A stretch of DNA of 64,000 nt from NCBI GenBank assembly GCA_964431385.1, contig CAYSJM010000012.1, positions 3,012 through 67,011 on the forward strand, read 5' to 3'. Within the stretch, counting starts at the first letter, position 1. Each line of letters starts with the position of its first letter. This stretch comes from UTCHB3 sp964431385 (lineage in GTDB: Bacteria; Bacteroidota; Ignavibacteria; Ignavibacteriales; Ignavibacteriaceae). The notes beneath the pieces are model-generated. The model ran no database searches. It was not told where the DNA came from and worked only from the letters and a program-made list of their open reading frames with translations. This document shows positions 26,014 to 34,695 of this stretch, one piece after another. The position numbers and the translations under genes were made by a program.

Positions 26014-26355
26014 ATGAAGATCGCGCTAAGAAATTATACACTCGAGTTTGACAAAAGTGACAAAAAAGTTATCACACAGTTTGTAAAACAAGCTGTAAAA
26101 CAGACGAGTGGAAGCCAGGAAGTTGGGATGGTAAAACAAAATCGCCTTTTTTCAACTGTTCTTGACAAGCTGAATGAATCAGAATCTGTAAAATTCACCA
26201 AAGATGAATATTTTACTCTTAAAAATATGGTTGTAGCAAACCACAACCACCTGAAGAAACAGATCAGTAAATCCGGGTTTATCAAAAAATTCTTCTTCAA
26301 ATCACTCGAAAAACAATACGGAAATCTTTTAACTAAATATTTCCAGGAAAAATAG
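26014..26355 (+). CDS. Conserved small protein of unknown function
   Basis: 113 residues, mainly helical and lysine-rich, with no signal peptide and no membrane segment. I do not recognise its family. Visible features are a repeated amphipathic pattern (FVKQAVKQTSG; FTLKNMVVANHNHLKKQI) and a basic aromatic C terminus (GFIKKFFFKSLEKQY). It lies six bases after adenosine deaminase and two bases before urocanase, so it is clearly translated with them. This packing, rather than homology, is the reason to call it a gene. Confidence 0.75.
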   Translation: MKIALRNYTLEFDKSDKKVITQFVKQAVKQTSGSQEVGMVKQNRLFSTVLDKLNESESVKFTKDEYFTLKNMVVANHNHLKKQISKSGFIKKFFFKSLEKQYGNLLTKYFQEK

Positions 26356-26357
26356 AA

Positions 26358-28016
26358 ATGGTTAAAGAAAATAGAATTATCAGAGCTCCACATGGCTCTA
26401 CCCTTTCATGTAAGGGTTGGGTGCAAGAGGCAGCTATGAGAATGCTTATGAATAATCTCGATCCTGAGGTTGCTGAAAATCCAGCTGAGCTTATAGTTTA
26501 TGGAGGAAAAGGGAAAGCTGCGAGGAATTGGGAAGCTTTTGATCAGATCATCGAATCGTTAAAACAACTCGAAAATGATGAAACTCTTCTCGTTCAATCC
26601 GGCAAACCTGTGGCAATTTTCAGAAGCCATCCCGATGCTCCCAGAGTTCTTATCTCCAATTCGATGCTTGTGCCACGATGGGCAAACTGGGATGAATTCC
26701 GTCGTTTAGAGGCTCTTGGGCTCACAATGTATGGACAAATGACAGCCGGAAGCTGGATTTACATCGGAACTCAGGGAATTCTACAAGGAACTTACGAAAC
26801 ATTCGCTGAATGTGCCCGTCAAAAATTTGGTGGCACGCTCAAAGGTAAATTGTTGCTGACCTCCGGACTCGGTGGCATGGGCGGAGCACAACCTCTCGCT
26901 GCTACAATGAACGGTGCCACATTCCTCGGAATCGATGTTGATAAATCGAGAATCCAAAAACGAATCGAGACAGGATACATCGATATTTTAACCGAAGACC
27001 TCGATGAAGCGTTAAAAATTGTACTCGAAGCCAAAGAGTCGGGTGCAAATGTTTCTGTTGGTCTCGTTGGAAATGCGGCTGATATTCTGCCTGAGCTCCT
27101 TAAACGGAATGTCATACCTGATATCGTTACAGATCAGACATCTGCACACGATACACTGAACGGATATGTTCCGAGTGGCATGACATTTGAACAAGCTCTG
27201 GAACTTCGTAAAAATGATCCGGATAATTATATAGCTCTTGCAAAAGAGACCATCGTTGTGCATTTGAAAGCGATGCTTGAGTTTCAAAAAAGAGGTTCTG
27301 TTACATTCGATTATGGAAATAATATTCGTGGTGAAGCAAAAGCCAATGGAGTCGAAAATGCATTTGACATTCCGGGTTTTGTCCCCGAATATATCCGACC
27401 ACTTTTCTGCGACGGAAGTGGTCCTTTCCGTTGGGCTGCCCTTTCGGGTGACCCTGAAGATATTTTTGTAACAGATGAAGCTGTGAAAGCTGCATTTCCG
27501 GAAAACACTTCATTAATTAACTGGCTCGAACTCGCCCGCAAAAAAGTACACTTCCAGGGGCTTCCGTCACGAATCTGTTGGTTAAGTTATGGTGACAGAG
27601 CAAAAATGGGATTAATATTCAATCAGCTCGTCGCCGATAAAAAAGTTAAAGCACCCATTGTTATTGGTCGTGATCATCTCGATTGTGGTTCAGTAGCCTC
27701 ACCTTATCGTGAAACAGAAGCGATGAAAGATGGAAGTGACGCAATAGCTGATTGGCCAATTTTGAATGCACTCATTAATGCAGTTAATGGTGCATCGTGG
27801 ATTTCTGTTCATCACGGAGGTGGTGTTGGCATTGGTAACTCAATCCATGCAGGAATGGTAATTGTTGCAGATGGAACCCCTGAAGCAGCAAAAAGAATTG
27901 AAAGAGTACTTACTTCAGATCCCGGTATGGGAATTGTAAGACACGCAGATGCCGGCTATGATCGGGCAATTGAAAATGCCAGGAACAAGTCGGTTAATAT
28001 ACCCATGTTGAAATAA
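26358..28016 (+). CDS. hutU: Urocanate hydratase
   Basis: 552 residues, the usual length. It adds water to urocanate to give imidazolone propionate, step two of histidine degradation, using NAD as a tightly bound electrophile. Motifs include RAPHGSTLSCKGWVQEAAMR at the N terminus, the NAD-binding GLGGMGGAQPLAATM, the region FQGLPSRICWL containing the active-site Cys, and VHHGGGVGIGNS. Histidine ammonia-lyase, imidazolonepropionase and formimidoyl-glutamate genes are not in the window, so this hutU is separated from the rest of its pathway. Confidence 0.97.
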   Translation: MVKENRIIRAPHGSTLSCKGWVQEAAMRMLMNNLDPEVAENPAELIVYGGKGKAARNWEAFDQIIESLKQLENDETLLVQSGKPVAIFRSHPDAPRVLISNSMLVPRWANWDEFRRLEALGLTMYGQMTAGSWIYIGTQGILQGTYETFAECARQKFGGTLKGKLLLTSGLGGMGGAQPLAATMNGATFLGIDVDKSRIQKRIETGYIDILTEDLDEALKIVLEAKESGANVSVGLVGNAADILPELLKRNVIPDIVTDQTSAHDTLNGYVPSGMTFEQALELRKNDPDNYIALAKETIVVHLKAMLEFQKRGSVTFDYGNNIRGEAKANGVENAFDIPGFVPEYIRPLFCDGSGPFRWAALSGDPEDIFVTDEAVKAAFPENTSLINWLELARKKVHFQGLPSRICWLSYGDRAKMGLIFNQLVADKKVKAPIVIGRDHLDCGSVASPYRETEAMKDGSDAIADWPILNALINAVNGASWISVHHGGGVGIGNSIHAGMVIVADGTPEAAKRIERVLTSDPGMGIVRHADAGYDRAIENARNKSVNIPMLK

Positions 28017-28032
28017 ACTAACGGAGAACAAT

Positions 28033-29223
28033 ATGTCACTTAAAGTGTTGATCGCTGATCAATTCCCTCAAAAATATATCGATTTACTGAAATCAAAAGA
28101 TATTGATGTTATTTACCAACCAAAACTTGGCGAAAATGACCTCCCGGAAGCTGCCAAAGATGTGGATATAATCGTGGTTCGTTCTACAAAGGTAAACGAG
28201 CAGACTATAAACGCCGCTGAAAAATTGAACCTGATCGTTCGTGCAGGTGCCGGTGTTAACAACATCAACATAGCTGCTGCGAACAAAAAAGGCGTCTATG
28301 TAACCAACTGTCCGGGGAAAAACTCGATTGCAGTTGCTGAACTCGCAATCGGATTGATGGTTGCTATCGACCGTAAAATCCCAGATAATGTCAGTGATTT
28401 CAGAAATGGTGTCTGGAACAAAGGAATCTATTCAAAAGCACAAGGTATTTACGGTAAAAATCTCGGAATAATTGGCTTTGGCAATATCGGAAAAGAAGTG
28501 GCTGCAAGAGCAACCGCTTTTGGTATGAATGTTTACGCTAAAGATATCTCTCGCGTTGAAGGTTACGGAGTAAAAGAGTTTTCAGAGATGGATAAAATTC
28601 TTCCAATCCTCGATATCATTACCGTTCATCTTCCATTAACTGATGGAACAAGAAAACTCTTTAACAAAGATATGTTCAAATTGATGAAGCCAAACAGTAT
28701 TCTTATCAACACTTCCCGTGCGGAAGTAATTGATGAAGATGCTCTTCTTGAAGCCATCGAAGAGAAAAATATTTTCTGTGGTTTTGATGTATTTACGGGT
28801 GAACCGGAAGGAAAAACCGGAGAAGTTTCTTCTAAATTGATGAACAACAAAAACATTTATGTTACGCACCATATTGGAGCATCAACTGAACAAGCACAGG
28901 AGGCTGTAGCCGAAGAAACCGTCAACATAATCGGTGGCTACATCAATAGTGGCGTTATAGCTCACTGGGTAAACAAAGCTCGTTGGGAAGAATCTCATTA
29001 TCAGCTCGTCGTAAAACACTACGATAAACCGGGTGTAATAGCTTCAATTCTTAATGTTATGAAAAAAGATGAAGTGAATATTGAAGAGGTTGAAAATGAA
29101 GTTTTTGCCGGTGGACTTGTGGCTAAATGTACGGTTAAACTAAAACAACCACTTACAGATGGTGTGCTCGAAGAAATAAGAAACATCCCTGAAATCATCA
29201 ATCTGGCACATGTTGCTCTTTAA
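28033..29223 (+). CDS. D-3-phosphoglycerate dehydrogenase-like protein with ACT domain
   Basis: 396 residues of the D-2-hydroxyacid dehydrogenase family. The NAD-binding Rossmann motif is IIGFGNIGKEVAAR, the catalytic triad appears as Arg in INTSRAEVID, Glu in GEPEGK and His in VTHHIGAS, and the C terminus (about 320-396) is an ACT domain (YDKPGVIASILNVMKKDEVN), the usual serine-sensing part of SerA. The likely reaction is oxidation of 3-phosphoglycerate in serine synthesis. GGAG lies six bases before the ATG. It ends the operon at a strong terminator. Pairing with urocanase is unusual, so another hydroxyacid substrate is possible. Confidence 0.9.
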   Translation: MSLKVLIADQFPQKYIDLLKSKDIDVIYQPKLGENDLPEAAKDVDIIVVRSTKVNEQTINAAEKLNLIVRAGAGVNNINIAAANKKGVYVTNCPGKNSIAVAELAIGLMVAIDRKIPDNVSDFRNGVWNKGIYSKAQGIYGKNLGIIGFGNIGKEVAARATAFGMNVYAKDISRVEGYGVKEFSEMDKILPILDIITVHLPLTDGTRKLFNKDMFKLMKPNSILINTSRAEVIDEDALLEAIEEKNIFCGFDVFTGEPEGKTGEVSSKLMNNKNIYVTHHIGASTEQAQEAVAEETVNIIGGYINSGVIAHWVNKARWEESHYQLVVKHYDKPGVIASILNVMKKDEVNIEEVENEVFAGGLVAKCTVKLKQPLTDGVLEEIRNIPEIINLAHVAL

Positions 29224-29282
29224 AGGGCTGAAGGATGATGTAATCTTTCGAATTCTTCCGTAAATGTACAAACATGTTTACT

Positions 29283-29319
29283 ACCGGAGTGTAAAGTTCG
29301 CTTTATATTCCGGTTTTTT
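29283..29319 (+). terminator. Strong UUCG-loop terminator of the add-hutU-serA-like operon
   Basis: A 14-bp stem (ACCGGAGTGTAAAG / CTTTATATTCCGGT, two G-U pairs, no mismatch) is capped by the very stable tetraloop TTCG and followed by six T residues. It lies 60 bases past the dehydrogenase stop. Confidence 0.93.
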
Positions 29320-29372
29320 ATTTTAAATTCGTTACCGGAGATTGTAAGACGGAAAGGGAGTTTTGATACTAC

Positions 29373-30128
29373 TTATACGAGGGTATATTCCGGAATGTCT
29401 TCTGTGAGATTATAGAAGTAAGGGACTGATATCAGATTTTTCAGCGAATCAATAATTTCATCGCTAAATTCAAATGAAAGGTGATGCAAATTATCCTGAA
29501 GATATTCAAGGGTTCTTTCTGATACACCGGTGGTTGCAAGATAGTCGCTTCCAAACTCGAACAGGGCATCATTCATTTCTTTAACTTTTCTATGAACCGC
29601 CTCAAGTGTTTCTTCTCTGGCAGATACAAGTATGTAGGAGATTGCTGGATACTGCAACGATTCGGTAGCTTCCTCCGCAATGTTCATCCCAAGTTCGTAT
29701 CGCCCTGTCAGGTAATTATCGTCTCCAGAGACAAGCAGATTCTCCACCTCATGGATATCACCACTGTAAGAGGTCATTTTTGGGTCAATCCCGTATAATT
29801 CGCGGAAAATCACCCGTACCAGCGTAATGTCGTGAAATGAAATGTCACCTTTCATTGTAATTTCATGTACATCTTTTTCACCCGGCTTGAAGTAGAGAAA
29901 GTTGGTGGAAAAAACTGAGTCGGCTACAATTCCATATTGACTTGATACAACAAAATCTCCACCCTTATGCAGGTCTAAAGGAGGCACAAGAGCTATGTCA
30001 ATCTCTCTGTTTTTTACGGCATCGAGGAGTTTTGAAACGGGAAGAAACATTATGTCACACTCAAGTTTGCTCTTTAGAAATGTAGCAAACATGCTCGTGA
30101 CGATATTTGGGGAGATACCTAATTTCAT
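29373..30128 (-). CDS. MqnA/MqnD-like menaquinone (futalosine pathway) protein
   Basis: 251 residues with the periplasmic-binding-protein-like fold used by MqnA (chorismate dehydratase) and MqnD. Landmarks are FLPVSKLLDAVKNREIDIALVPPLDL near the N terminus, a segment where the family reads its substrate, GDISFHDITLVRVIFRELYG in the middle and YELGMNIAEE later. It is shorter and more divergent than typical MqnA, so assignment is moderate; it could be a paralogue. The start codon is only eight bases past the T run of the rplS terminator and has no good ribosome site. Confidence 0.55.
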   Translation of the reverse strand: MKLGISPNIVTSMFATFLKSKLECDIMFLPVSKLLDAVKNREIDIALVPPLDLHKGGDFVVSSQYGIVADSVFSTNFLYFKPGEKDVHEITMKGDISFHDITLVRVIFRELYGIDPKMTSYSGDIHEVENLLVSGDDNYLTGRYELGMNIAEEATESLQYPAISYILVSAREETLEAVHRKVKEMNDALFEFGSDYLATTGVSERTLEYLQDNLHHLSFEFSDEIIDSLKNLISVPYFYNLTEDIPEYTLV

Positions 30129-30136
30129 ATCAGAAT

Positions 30137-30174
30137 AAAAAAAAGAGGCTGCAACACATTAGAATGCCGCAGCC
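30137..30174 (-). terminator. Terminator after rplS
   Basis: On the minus strand GGCTGC pairs with GCAGCC, with an inner CATT/AATG stem, followed by TC and eight T residues. It ends the rplS transcript and abuts the start of the MqnA-like gene. Confidence 0.85.
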
Positions 30175-30197
30175 CGATTTTTGCGTGTTCGCAAATA

Positions 30198-30545
30198 CTA
30201 ACGAAGGTTCTTTGCTTTGATTTTGGCAGCTTTACCGGAAAGCTCTCTGAGATAATAAAGTTTCGCTCTACGAACTTTACCTTCTCTTACCAACTCAACT
30301 TTAGCAACTTTTGGGGAGTTGAAAGGGAAAATTCTCTCTACACCTACACCGCTCGAAATTTTGCGGACAGTGAATGTCTTGTTTTCAAGGCTTCCCTTGA
30401 TACCAATTACATCGCCTTCAAAAGGCTGAATTCTTTCCTTGTCTCCTTCTATTACCCTTACATGAACCCTGACCCTGTCACCAATATTAAAATCGGCGAA
30501 TTCGGATCTTTTTTCCTCCGGGATGAAATCATATAGGCTTTTCAT
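30198..30545 (-). CDS. rplS: 50S ribosomal protein L19
   Basis: 115 residues, the normal length. Recognisable are FNIGDRVRVHVRVIEGDKERIQ, FEGDVIGIKG, FTVRKISSGVGVERIFP and the C-terminal KLYYLRELSGKAAKIK. L19 sits at the subunit interface of the ribosome. Its ATG overlaps the trmD stop as ATGA, giving translational coupling, and it is the last gene of the rpsP-rimM-trmD-rplS group, which is conserved in many bacteria. Confidence 0.98.
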   Translation of the reverse strand: MKSLYDFIPEEKRSEFADFNIGDRVRVHVRVIEGDKERIQPFEGDVIGIKGSLENKTFTVRKISSGVGVERIFPFNSPKVAKVELVREGKVRRAKLYYLRELSGKAAKIKAKNLR

Positions 30546-31234
30546 ACCTGTGCTCCAATCTTATTTATCTTTTTCCAATAGTCTGTTAAAATCTTTGATT
30601 GATCTTCCCGCCACTTCCTTACTTTTCCGTGGTCACCCTGAAGCAATACTTCAGGCACCGATAAGCCCTGGAATTCGGCAGGTCTTGTAAAGCATGGTGC
30701 ACCAATCATCTCACCATCCTGAAACGAATCATCCAACGCTGATTCACTATCGTTTAATACGCCGGGAATCAACCTGACAACCGAATCGACCATTACCATG
30801 GCAAGTAATTCACCACCCGTTAAAACAAAATTGCCGATTGAGACAATTTCCGTGGCAAATGCTTCCCGCACTCTGTCGTCTATTCCCTTGTAATGTCCGC
30901 ATATTATCATAATGTTTTGATACAGAGAATACTTGTTTGCATCCTGCTGATCATAAATTTTACCGTGGGGTGCAGTAAATATTATCGCATCATAATCTCG
31001 TTCAGCTTTAAGTTTTTGAATACAATCGAAAAACGGTTCAACTTTAAGAACCATTCCCGCACCGCCTCCAAAAGGTTTGTCATCTATCATACGATGTTTG
31101 TCGTATGCATGATCCCTTAGGTTGTGGATGTGTATCCCAACTTTTCCTTTATTCTGTCCCCTTTTAATGATGCTGCTGTTCAGAGGTCCGTCAAAAAATT
31201 CAGGAACCGCCGTTATTATGTCAATCCTCATCAT
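30542..31234 (-). CDS. trmD: tRNA (guanine37-N1)-methyltransferase
   Basis: 230 residues. It methylates G37 next to the anticodon using S-adenosylmethionine and prevents frameshifting. SPOUT-family trefoil-knot motifs are clear: MRIDIITAVPEFFDG, IDDKPFGGGAGMVLKVEP, ICGHYKGIDDRVRE, and SIGNFVLTGGELLAMVMVD. Its start overlaps the rimM end by 14 bases. A second Met follows the first directly and could be the true start. Confidence 0.98.
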   Translation of the reverse strand: MMRIDIITAVPEFFDGPLNSSIIKRGQNKGKVGIHIHNLRDHAYDKHRMIDDKPFGGGAGMVLKVEPFFDCIQKLKAERDYDAIIFTAPHGKIYDQQDANKYSLYQNIMIICGHYKGIDDRVREAFATEIVSIGNFVLTGGELLAMVMVDSVVRLIPGVLNDSESALDDSFQDGEMIGAPCFTRPAEFQGLSVPEVLLQGDHGKVRKWREDQSKILTDYWKKINKIGAQV

Positions 31235-31733
31235 CGTAGCCGGGGAAATTGTCGCTCAATTCTAATAATTTCTCTTCAGCTGAAAAAGACTTAATAAAAT
31301 CTTTCACCGCCGGAACAAGTATTTCTTTACCATCTTTCACGACAATGTAAACATCGTTTGCAGGGAGAGGCATAACATCCTGAATCTGTCCCACCTCATG
31401 CCCTTTAAACACAACCTTGCTGCCAATCAAATCGTGAATGTAAAAGGTGTCTTTTGGTAGCTTTACCATTTGGTCTTCAGGTATCAGGACATCCTTACCC
31501 GTAAAGACCTCAACATCCTTGCCAGTCTCAAATTTCTCAAACTTTAAAAGGATGTCGTCACCGTCAAATTTTACCTTTTCCACATTCAAAGCTTTCAAAG
31601 AAGCATAGAATTCCACATAAACCGTTTTTAATTTTAAAAAACGGTCTGGAAAATCTGAGAACGACTGTAATCTTAAATAGCCACCCTTACCGTAAACAGA
31701 ACTTATTTTCGCAATAAGAATATATCCGTCCAC
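31221..31733 (-). CDS. rimM: 16S rRNA processing protein RimM
   Basis: 170 residues. RimM binds the 30S head and helps late 16S maturation. The N-terminal domain opens ILIAKISSVYGKGGYLRLQ, and the PRC-barrel-like C-terminal half contains DLIGSKVVFKGHEVGQIQDV and ILVPAVKDFIKS. The start is a GTG at 31733; no ATG or clear Shine-Dalgarno site is nearby. It lies between khpA and trmD as expected. Confidence 0.95.
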   Translation of the reverse strand: MDGYILIAKISSVYGKGGYLRLQSFSDFPDRFLKLKTVYVEFYASLKALNVEKVKFDGDDILLKFEKFETGKDVEVFTGKDVLIPEDQMVKLPKDTFYIHDLIGSKVVFKGHEVGQIQDVMPLPANDVYIVVKDGKEILVPAVKDFIKSFSAEEKLLELSDNFPGYDDED

Positions 31734-31747
31734 GGCAGTCGCAGAGC

Positions 31748-31981
31748 CTAATCTACTATTTCAAGAATAACGCGCTTACCTTCTTTGGCAGCTACAGCAG
31801 TCAATAGTGTTCTTATCGCTTGTGCGGTTTTGCCTTGCTTTCCGATAACCTTTCCGATATCATTAGCATCCACCTTGAGGGCGAAGACAATTTTCTTCTC
31901 TTCCTCGGATCTGACTTCAACGATTACCTTGTCAGGCGCATCGACAAGATGTTTGGAGATGAATTCAACAAATTCCTTCAT
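31748..31981 (-). CDS. khpA: KH-domain RNA-binding protein KhpA
   Basis: 77 residues consisting of a single KH domain. The RNA-binding GxxG loop is IGKQGK within DIGKVIGKQGKTAQAIRTLL. KhpA-type proteins bind RNA together with KhpB and affect cell division and envelope genes. A strong GGAGG site lies seven bases upstream of the ATG. The position between rpsP and rimM is conserved in many bacteria. Confidence 0.95.
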   Translation of the reverse strand: MKEFVEFISKHLVDAPDKVIVEVRSEEEKKIVFALKVDANDIGKVIGKQGKTAQAIRTLLTAVAAKEGKRVILEIVD

Positions 31982-32036
31982 TCGGAATCCTCCGTTTGAG
32001 CAAGGGGCTTTAAGATTGTGCTAAGTACAGATTGAA

Positions 32037-32474
32037 CTAAATGTTCTCGTCAGAAGAAGCACCCTTTACTTCTGCTGTACCTTCTGAACTCTGTGGCTCT
32101 TCGACTACTACAGGAGCCGGAGCGGCCTTTACTTCTTTTACAGCCGGTGCAGGAACATTCTTTCCTTCTCTCCATTTAGCCATGTTGGCTTCGATAACAT
32201 CTGCCGGGAAGTTTTTCCTGAGCATCTGTCTCTTATAGAGAATACCGGTCTGACGAAGCAAGCTTCTTACAGTATCTGTTGGCTGTGCACCAAATCCCAA
32301 CCACTTTAATGCAATTTCTTCATCGATAACTACTGTATGTGGTTCGTTTTTTGGGCTGTACTGACCAACTGCTTCAAGATATTTACCATCTCTCGGCACG
32401 CGTGAATCTACTGCGACAATTTTGTAAACGGGCTGTCTCTTCTTGCCCATTCTTTTGAGTCTTAATTTGACCAA
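32037..32474 (-). CDS. rpsP: 30S ribosomal protein S16 with C-terminal extension
   Basis: 145 residues. The first 85 or so are normal S16 (KLRLKRMGKKRQPVYKIVAV, SRVPRDGKYLEAVGQYSP). The remaining 50-60 form an Ala/Pro/Glu/Val-rich tail (KEVKAAPAPVVVEEPQSSE), an extension commonly seen in this phylum. The start is a TTG at 32474, nine bases after a clear GGAGG. It follows ffh after 29 bases in the same operon. Confidence 0.97.
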   Translation of the reverse strand: MVKLRLKRMGKKRQPVYKIVAVDSRVPRDGKYLEAVGQYSPKNEPHTVVIDEEIALKWLGFGAQPTDTVRSLLRQTGILYKRQMLRKNFPADVIEANMAKWREGKNVPAPAVKEVKAAPAPVVVEEPQSSEGTAEVKGASSDENI

Positions 32475-32503
32475 ATCTGGTTTCCTCCGGATATCAAAAT
32501 ATG

Positions 32504-33811
32504 TTATTTCTGTTTTCTAAAAAAGTTAGATTTATTTAATCTGGTGATCATTGTCTGCATCTCTGTGAATTGCTTGATCAACCTGTTCACATCCTGTATA
32601 GTGGTACCACTTCCTCTTGCAATTCTGCGTCTGCGACCACCATTCAATATTTTTGGGTTACCTCTTTCCACTCTGGTCATCGAGTTGATTATTGCCTCAA
32701 CTTTTACCAGAGCATTATCGTCAACCTGTGCGTTTTTCATCTGATTCGGGATACCCGGTATCATAGAAATAAGAGACGATAACGAACCCATTTTCTTTAT
32801 CATCTTTATTTGCTTCAGAAAATCATCGAAATCGAACCTGTTTTTACGCAGCTTCTCTTCGAGTTCTTCAGCGTCTTTTTGGTCGTATGCCTCCTGGGCT
32901 TTTTCAACCAGACTAACAACATCTCCCTTACCCAGTATTCTCGATGCGAGACGGTCGGGGTAGAAAATGTCCATCGCCTCAAGTTTTTCACCCGTGCTGA
33001 TGAATTTAATCGGTTTGCCTACCACTTCTCTTATAGAGAGGGCACAACCGCCTCTTGAATCACCGTCGAGTTTAGTCAGAACTATACCGTCAAAATCAAC
33101 TCTGTCGTTAAACGATTTCGCTGAGTTTACCGCATCCTGACCTGTCATCGAGTCAACTACAAAAAGAACTTCAGTGGGTTTCACTAATTCTTTTATATCA
33201 GCTACTTCCGACATTAGTTCTTCATCAACATGCAAACGCCCGGCTGTATCTATTATGATTACATCGTTTTTGTTTGCTTCCGCAAATTTTATCGCGTCGC
33301 CCGATATTTTTCTGGCATCTTTAACATCAAGTGAAAACACGGGAACATCAATCTGAGTTCCGAGTGTTTTTAACTGGTCAATCGCTGCCGGGCGATAGAT
33401 ATCCGCCGCAACCAATAGTGGTCGCTTTCCCATTCCTTTAAATCTACGAGCAAGCTTTCCTGAGAAGGTGGTTTTACCCGACCCCTGCAAGCCGACTATT
33501 AGGAGGATGGTTTTTCCTGACGGATTCAAGCTCAATTCTTGAGAAGAACCTCCCAAAAGATCAACAAGTTCATCGTAAATGATCTTGGTAATCAATTGTC
33601 CCGGGGTTATCGAGGTAATTACCTCCTGCCCCATCGCCTTGACTCTTACACGCTCAATAAAATCTTTTGTAACTTTGTAGTTTACATCAGCGTCAAGAAG
33701 GATTCTTCTAATCTCTCTTACCGTCTCGCTAACATTTGATTCGGTAAGTTTTCCCTGACCTCTTATCTTCTTAAGGGCTAACTCTAATTTATCGCTAAGA
33801 TCCTGAAACAT
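32504..33811 (-). CDS. ffh: Signal recognition particle GTPase
   Basis: 435 residues. It binds signal sequences of nascent membrane proteins and delivers ribosomes to FtsY. N domain, G domain with P loop GLQGSGKTTFSGKLA and DTAGRLHVDEELM, TKLDGDSRGG, and a Met-rich M domain with RGSGTTIQDVNRLIKQF are all present. It is located between atpG and rpsP, so the ATP synthase and ribosome/SRP genes appear to form one transcription unit; only eight bases separate it from atpG. Confidence 0.98.
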   Translation of the reverse strand: MFQDLSDKLELALKKIRGQGKLTESNVSETVREIRRILLDADVNYKVTKDFIERVRVKAMGQEVITSITPGQLITKIIYDELVDLLGGSSQELSLNPSGKTILLIVGLQGSGKTTFSGKLARRFKGMGKRPLLVAADIYRPAAIDQLKTLGTQIDVPVFSLDVKDARKISGDAIKFAEANKNDVIIIDTAGRLHVDEELMSEVADIKELVKPTEVLFVVDSMTGQDAVNSAKSFNDRVDFDGIVLTKLDGDSRGGCALSIREVVGKPIKFISTGEKLEAMDIFYPDRLASRILGKGDVVSLVEKAQEAYDQKDAEELEEKLRKNRFDFDDFLKQIKMIKKMGSLSSLISMIPGIPNQMKNAQVDDNALVKVEAIINSMTRVERGNPKILNGGRRRRIARGSGTTIQDVNRLIKQFTEMQTMITRLNKSNFFRKQK

Positions 33812-33819
33812 TTAAAGAA

Positions 33820-34683
33820 TCAACCTCTTAAGGCGTTAGCGCCCGATACAACCTCTAACAGTTCTTTTGTAATCGCTGCCTGTCGTGCCTTGTTATAAGT
33901 CAACTTAAGCGAAGATATAAGTTCTGTTGCGTTAGTGGTAGCATTTTCCATAGCTGTCATTCTCGCACCATATTCCGCCGCATTTGAATCGAGCAATGCC
34001 TTCCACAACTGGGTTTCCAGATATTGTGGAAGAAGTGAATTCAAAATTTCTTTTTGCGAGGGTTCGAATATAAACAAATCTCCGCTCGTTCCCTCATTTA
34101 CTTCCATTGGAACAGGCAGAAATTGTGAATTAACAACTTTTTGTGATATTACCGACTTAAATTCATTGTAAATAAAAGTTACTTTATCGTATTTGCCGCC
34201 GAGGTACCCCTGGATGGCTACAGGTAAAATCTTACCCACATACGAAAAATTCAGACTGTTAAACAATCCTGTAACTTCACCGGCAAGATTATAACCTCTT
34301 TTTCTGAAGTGGTCAAATCCTTTTTTTCCAACACAAAACAGAACGGGTTCTATACCTTTGGCTTTTAGATCAGCAGCATAATGAGTTGCTTCTTTAATAA
34401 GGTTGGTATTGAAAGCTCCGCAAAGTCCTCTGTCAGCAGTTACTACAATAATGAGCTCTGTTTTGATCTCACGAACAGTAACAAATGGATTTGTCAGTTT
34501 GTCATCTTCAGTAAAAAGATTGGCTACAAGACTACCAAGTTTGTTTGCATAAGGTCTGGCACTCACAATAGCTTCAGTGGCACGACGCAACTTGGCTGCC
34601 GCAACCATCTTCATTGCCTTTGTGATCTGCTGGGTGCTTTTAACACCCTTGATCCTGCTCCTTAAGTCTCTAAGAGTTGCCAT
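33820..34683 (-). CDS. atpG: ATP synthase F1 gamma subunit
   Basis: 287 residues. The gamma subunit is the rotating shaft of F1. The diagnostic N terminus (LRDLRSRIKGVKSTQQITKAMKMV begins here) and C terminus (YNKARQAAITKELLEVVSGANAL) are intact, with VTADRGLCGAFNTN in the middle. It follows atpA by 12 bases. The beta and epsilon genes (atpD, atpC) do not follow, as is usual in Bacteroidota-related genomes where they are separate. Confidence 0.98.
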   Translation of the reverse strand: MATLRDLRSRIKGVKSTQQITKAMKMVAAAKLRRATEAIVSARPYANKLGSLVANLFTEDDKLTNPFVTVREIKTELIIVVTADRGLCGAFNTNLIKEATHYAADLKAKGIEPVLFCVGKKGFDHFRKRGYNLAGEVTGLFNSLNFSYVGKILPVAIQGYLGGKYDKVTFIYNEFKSVISQKVVNSQFLPVPMEVNEGTSGDLFIFEPSQKEILNSLLPQYLETQLWKALLDSNAAEYGARMTAMENATTNATELISSLKLTYNKARQAAITKELLEVVSGANALRG

Positions 34684-34695
34684 TTCTTATTGCTG

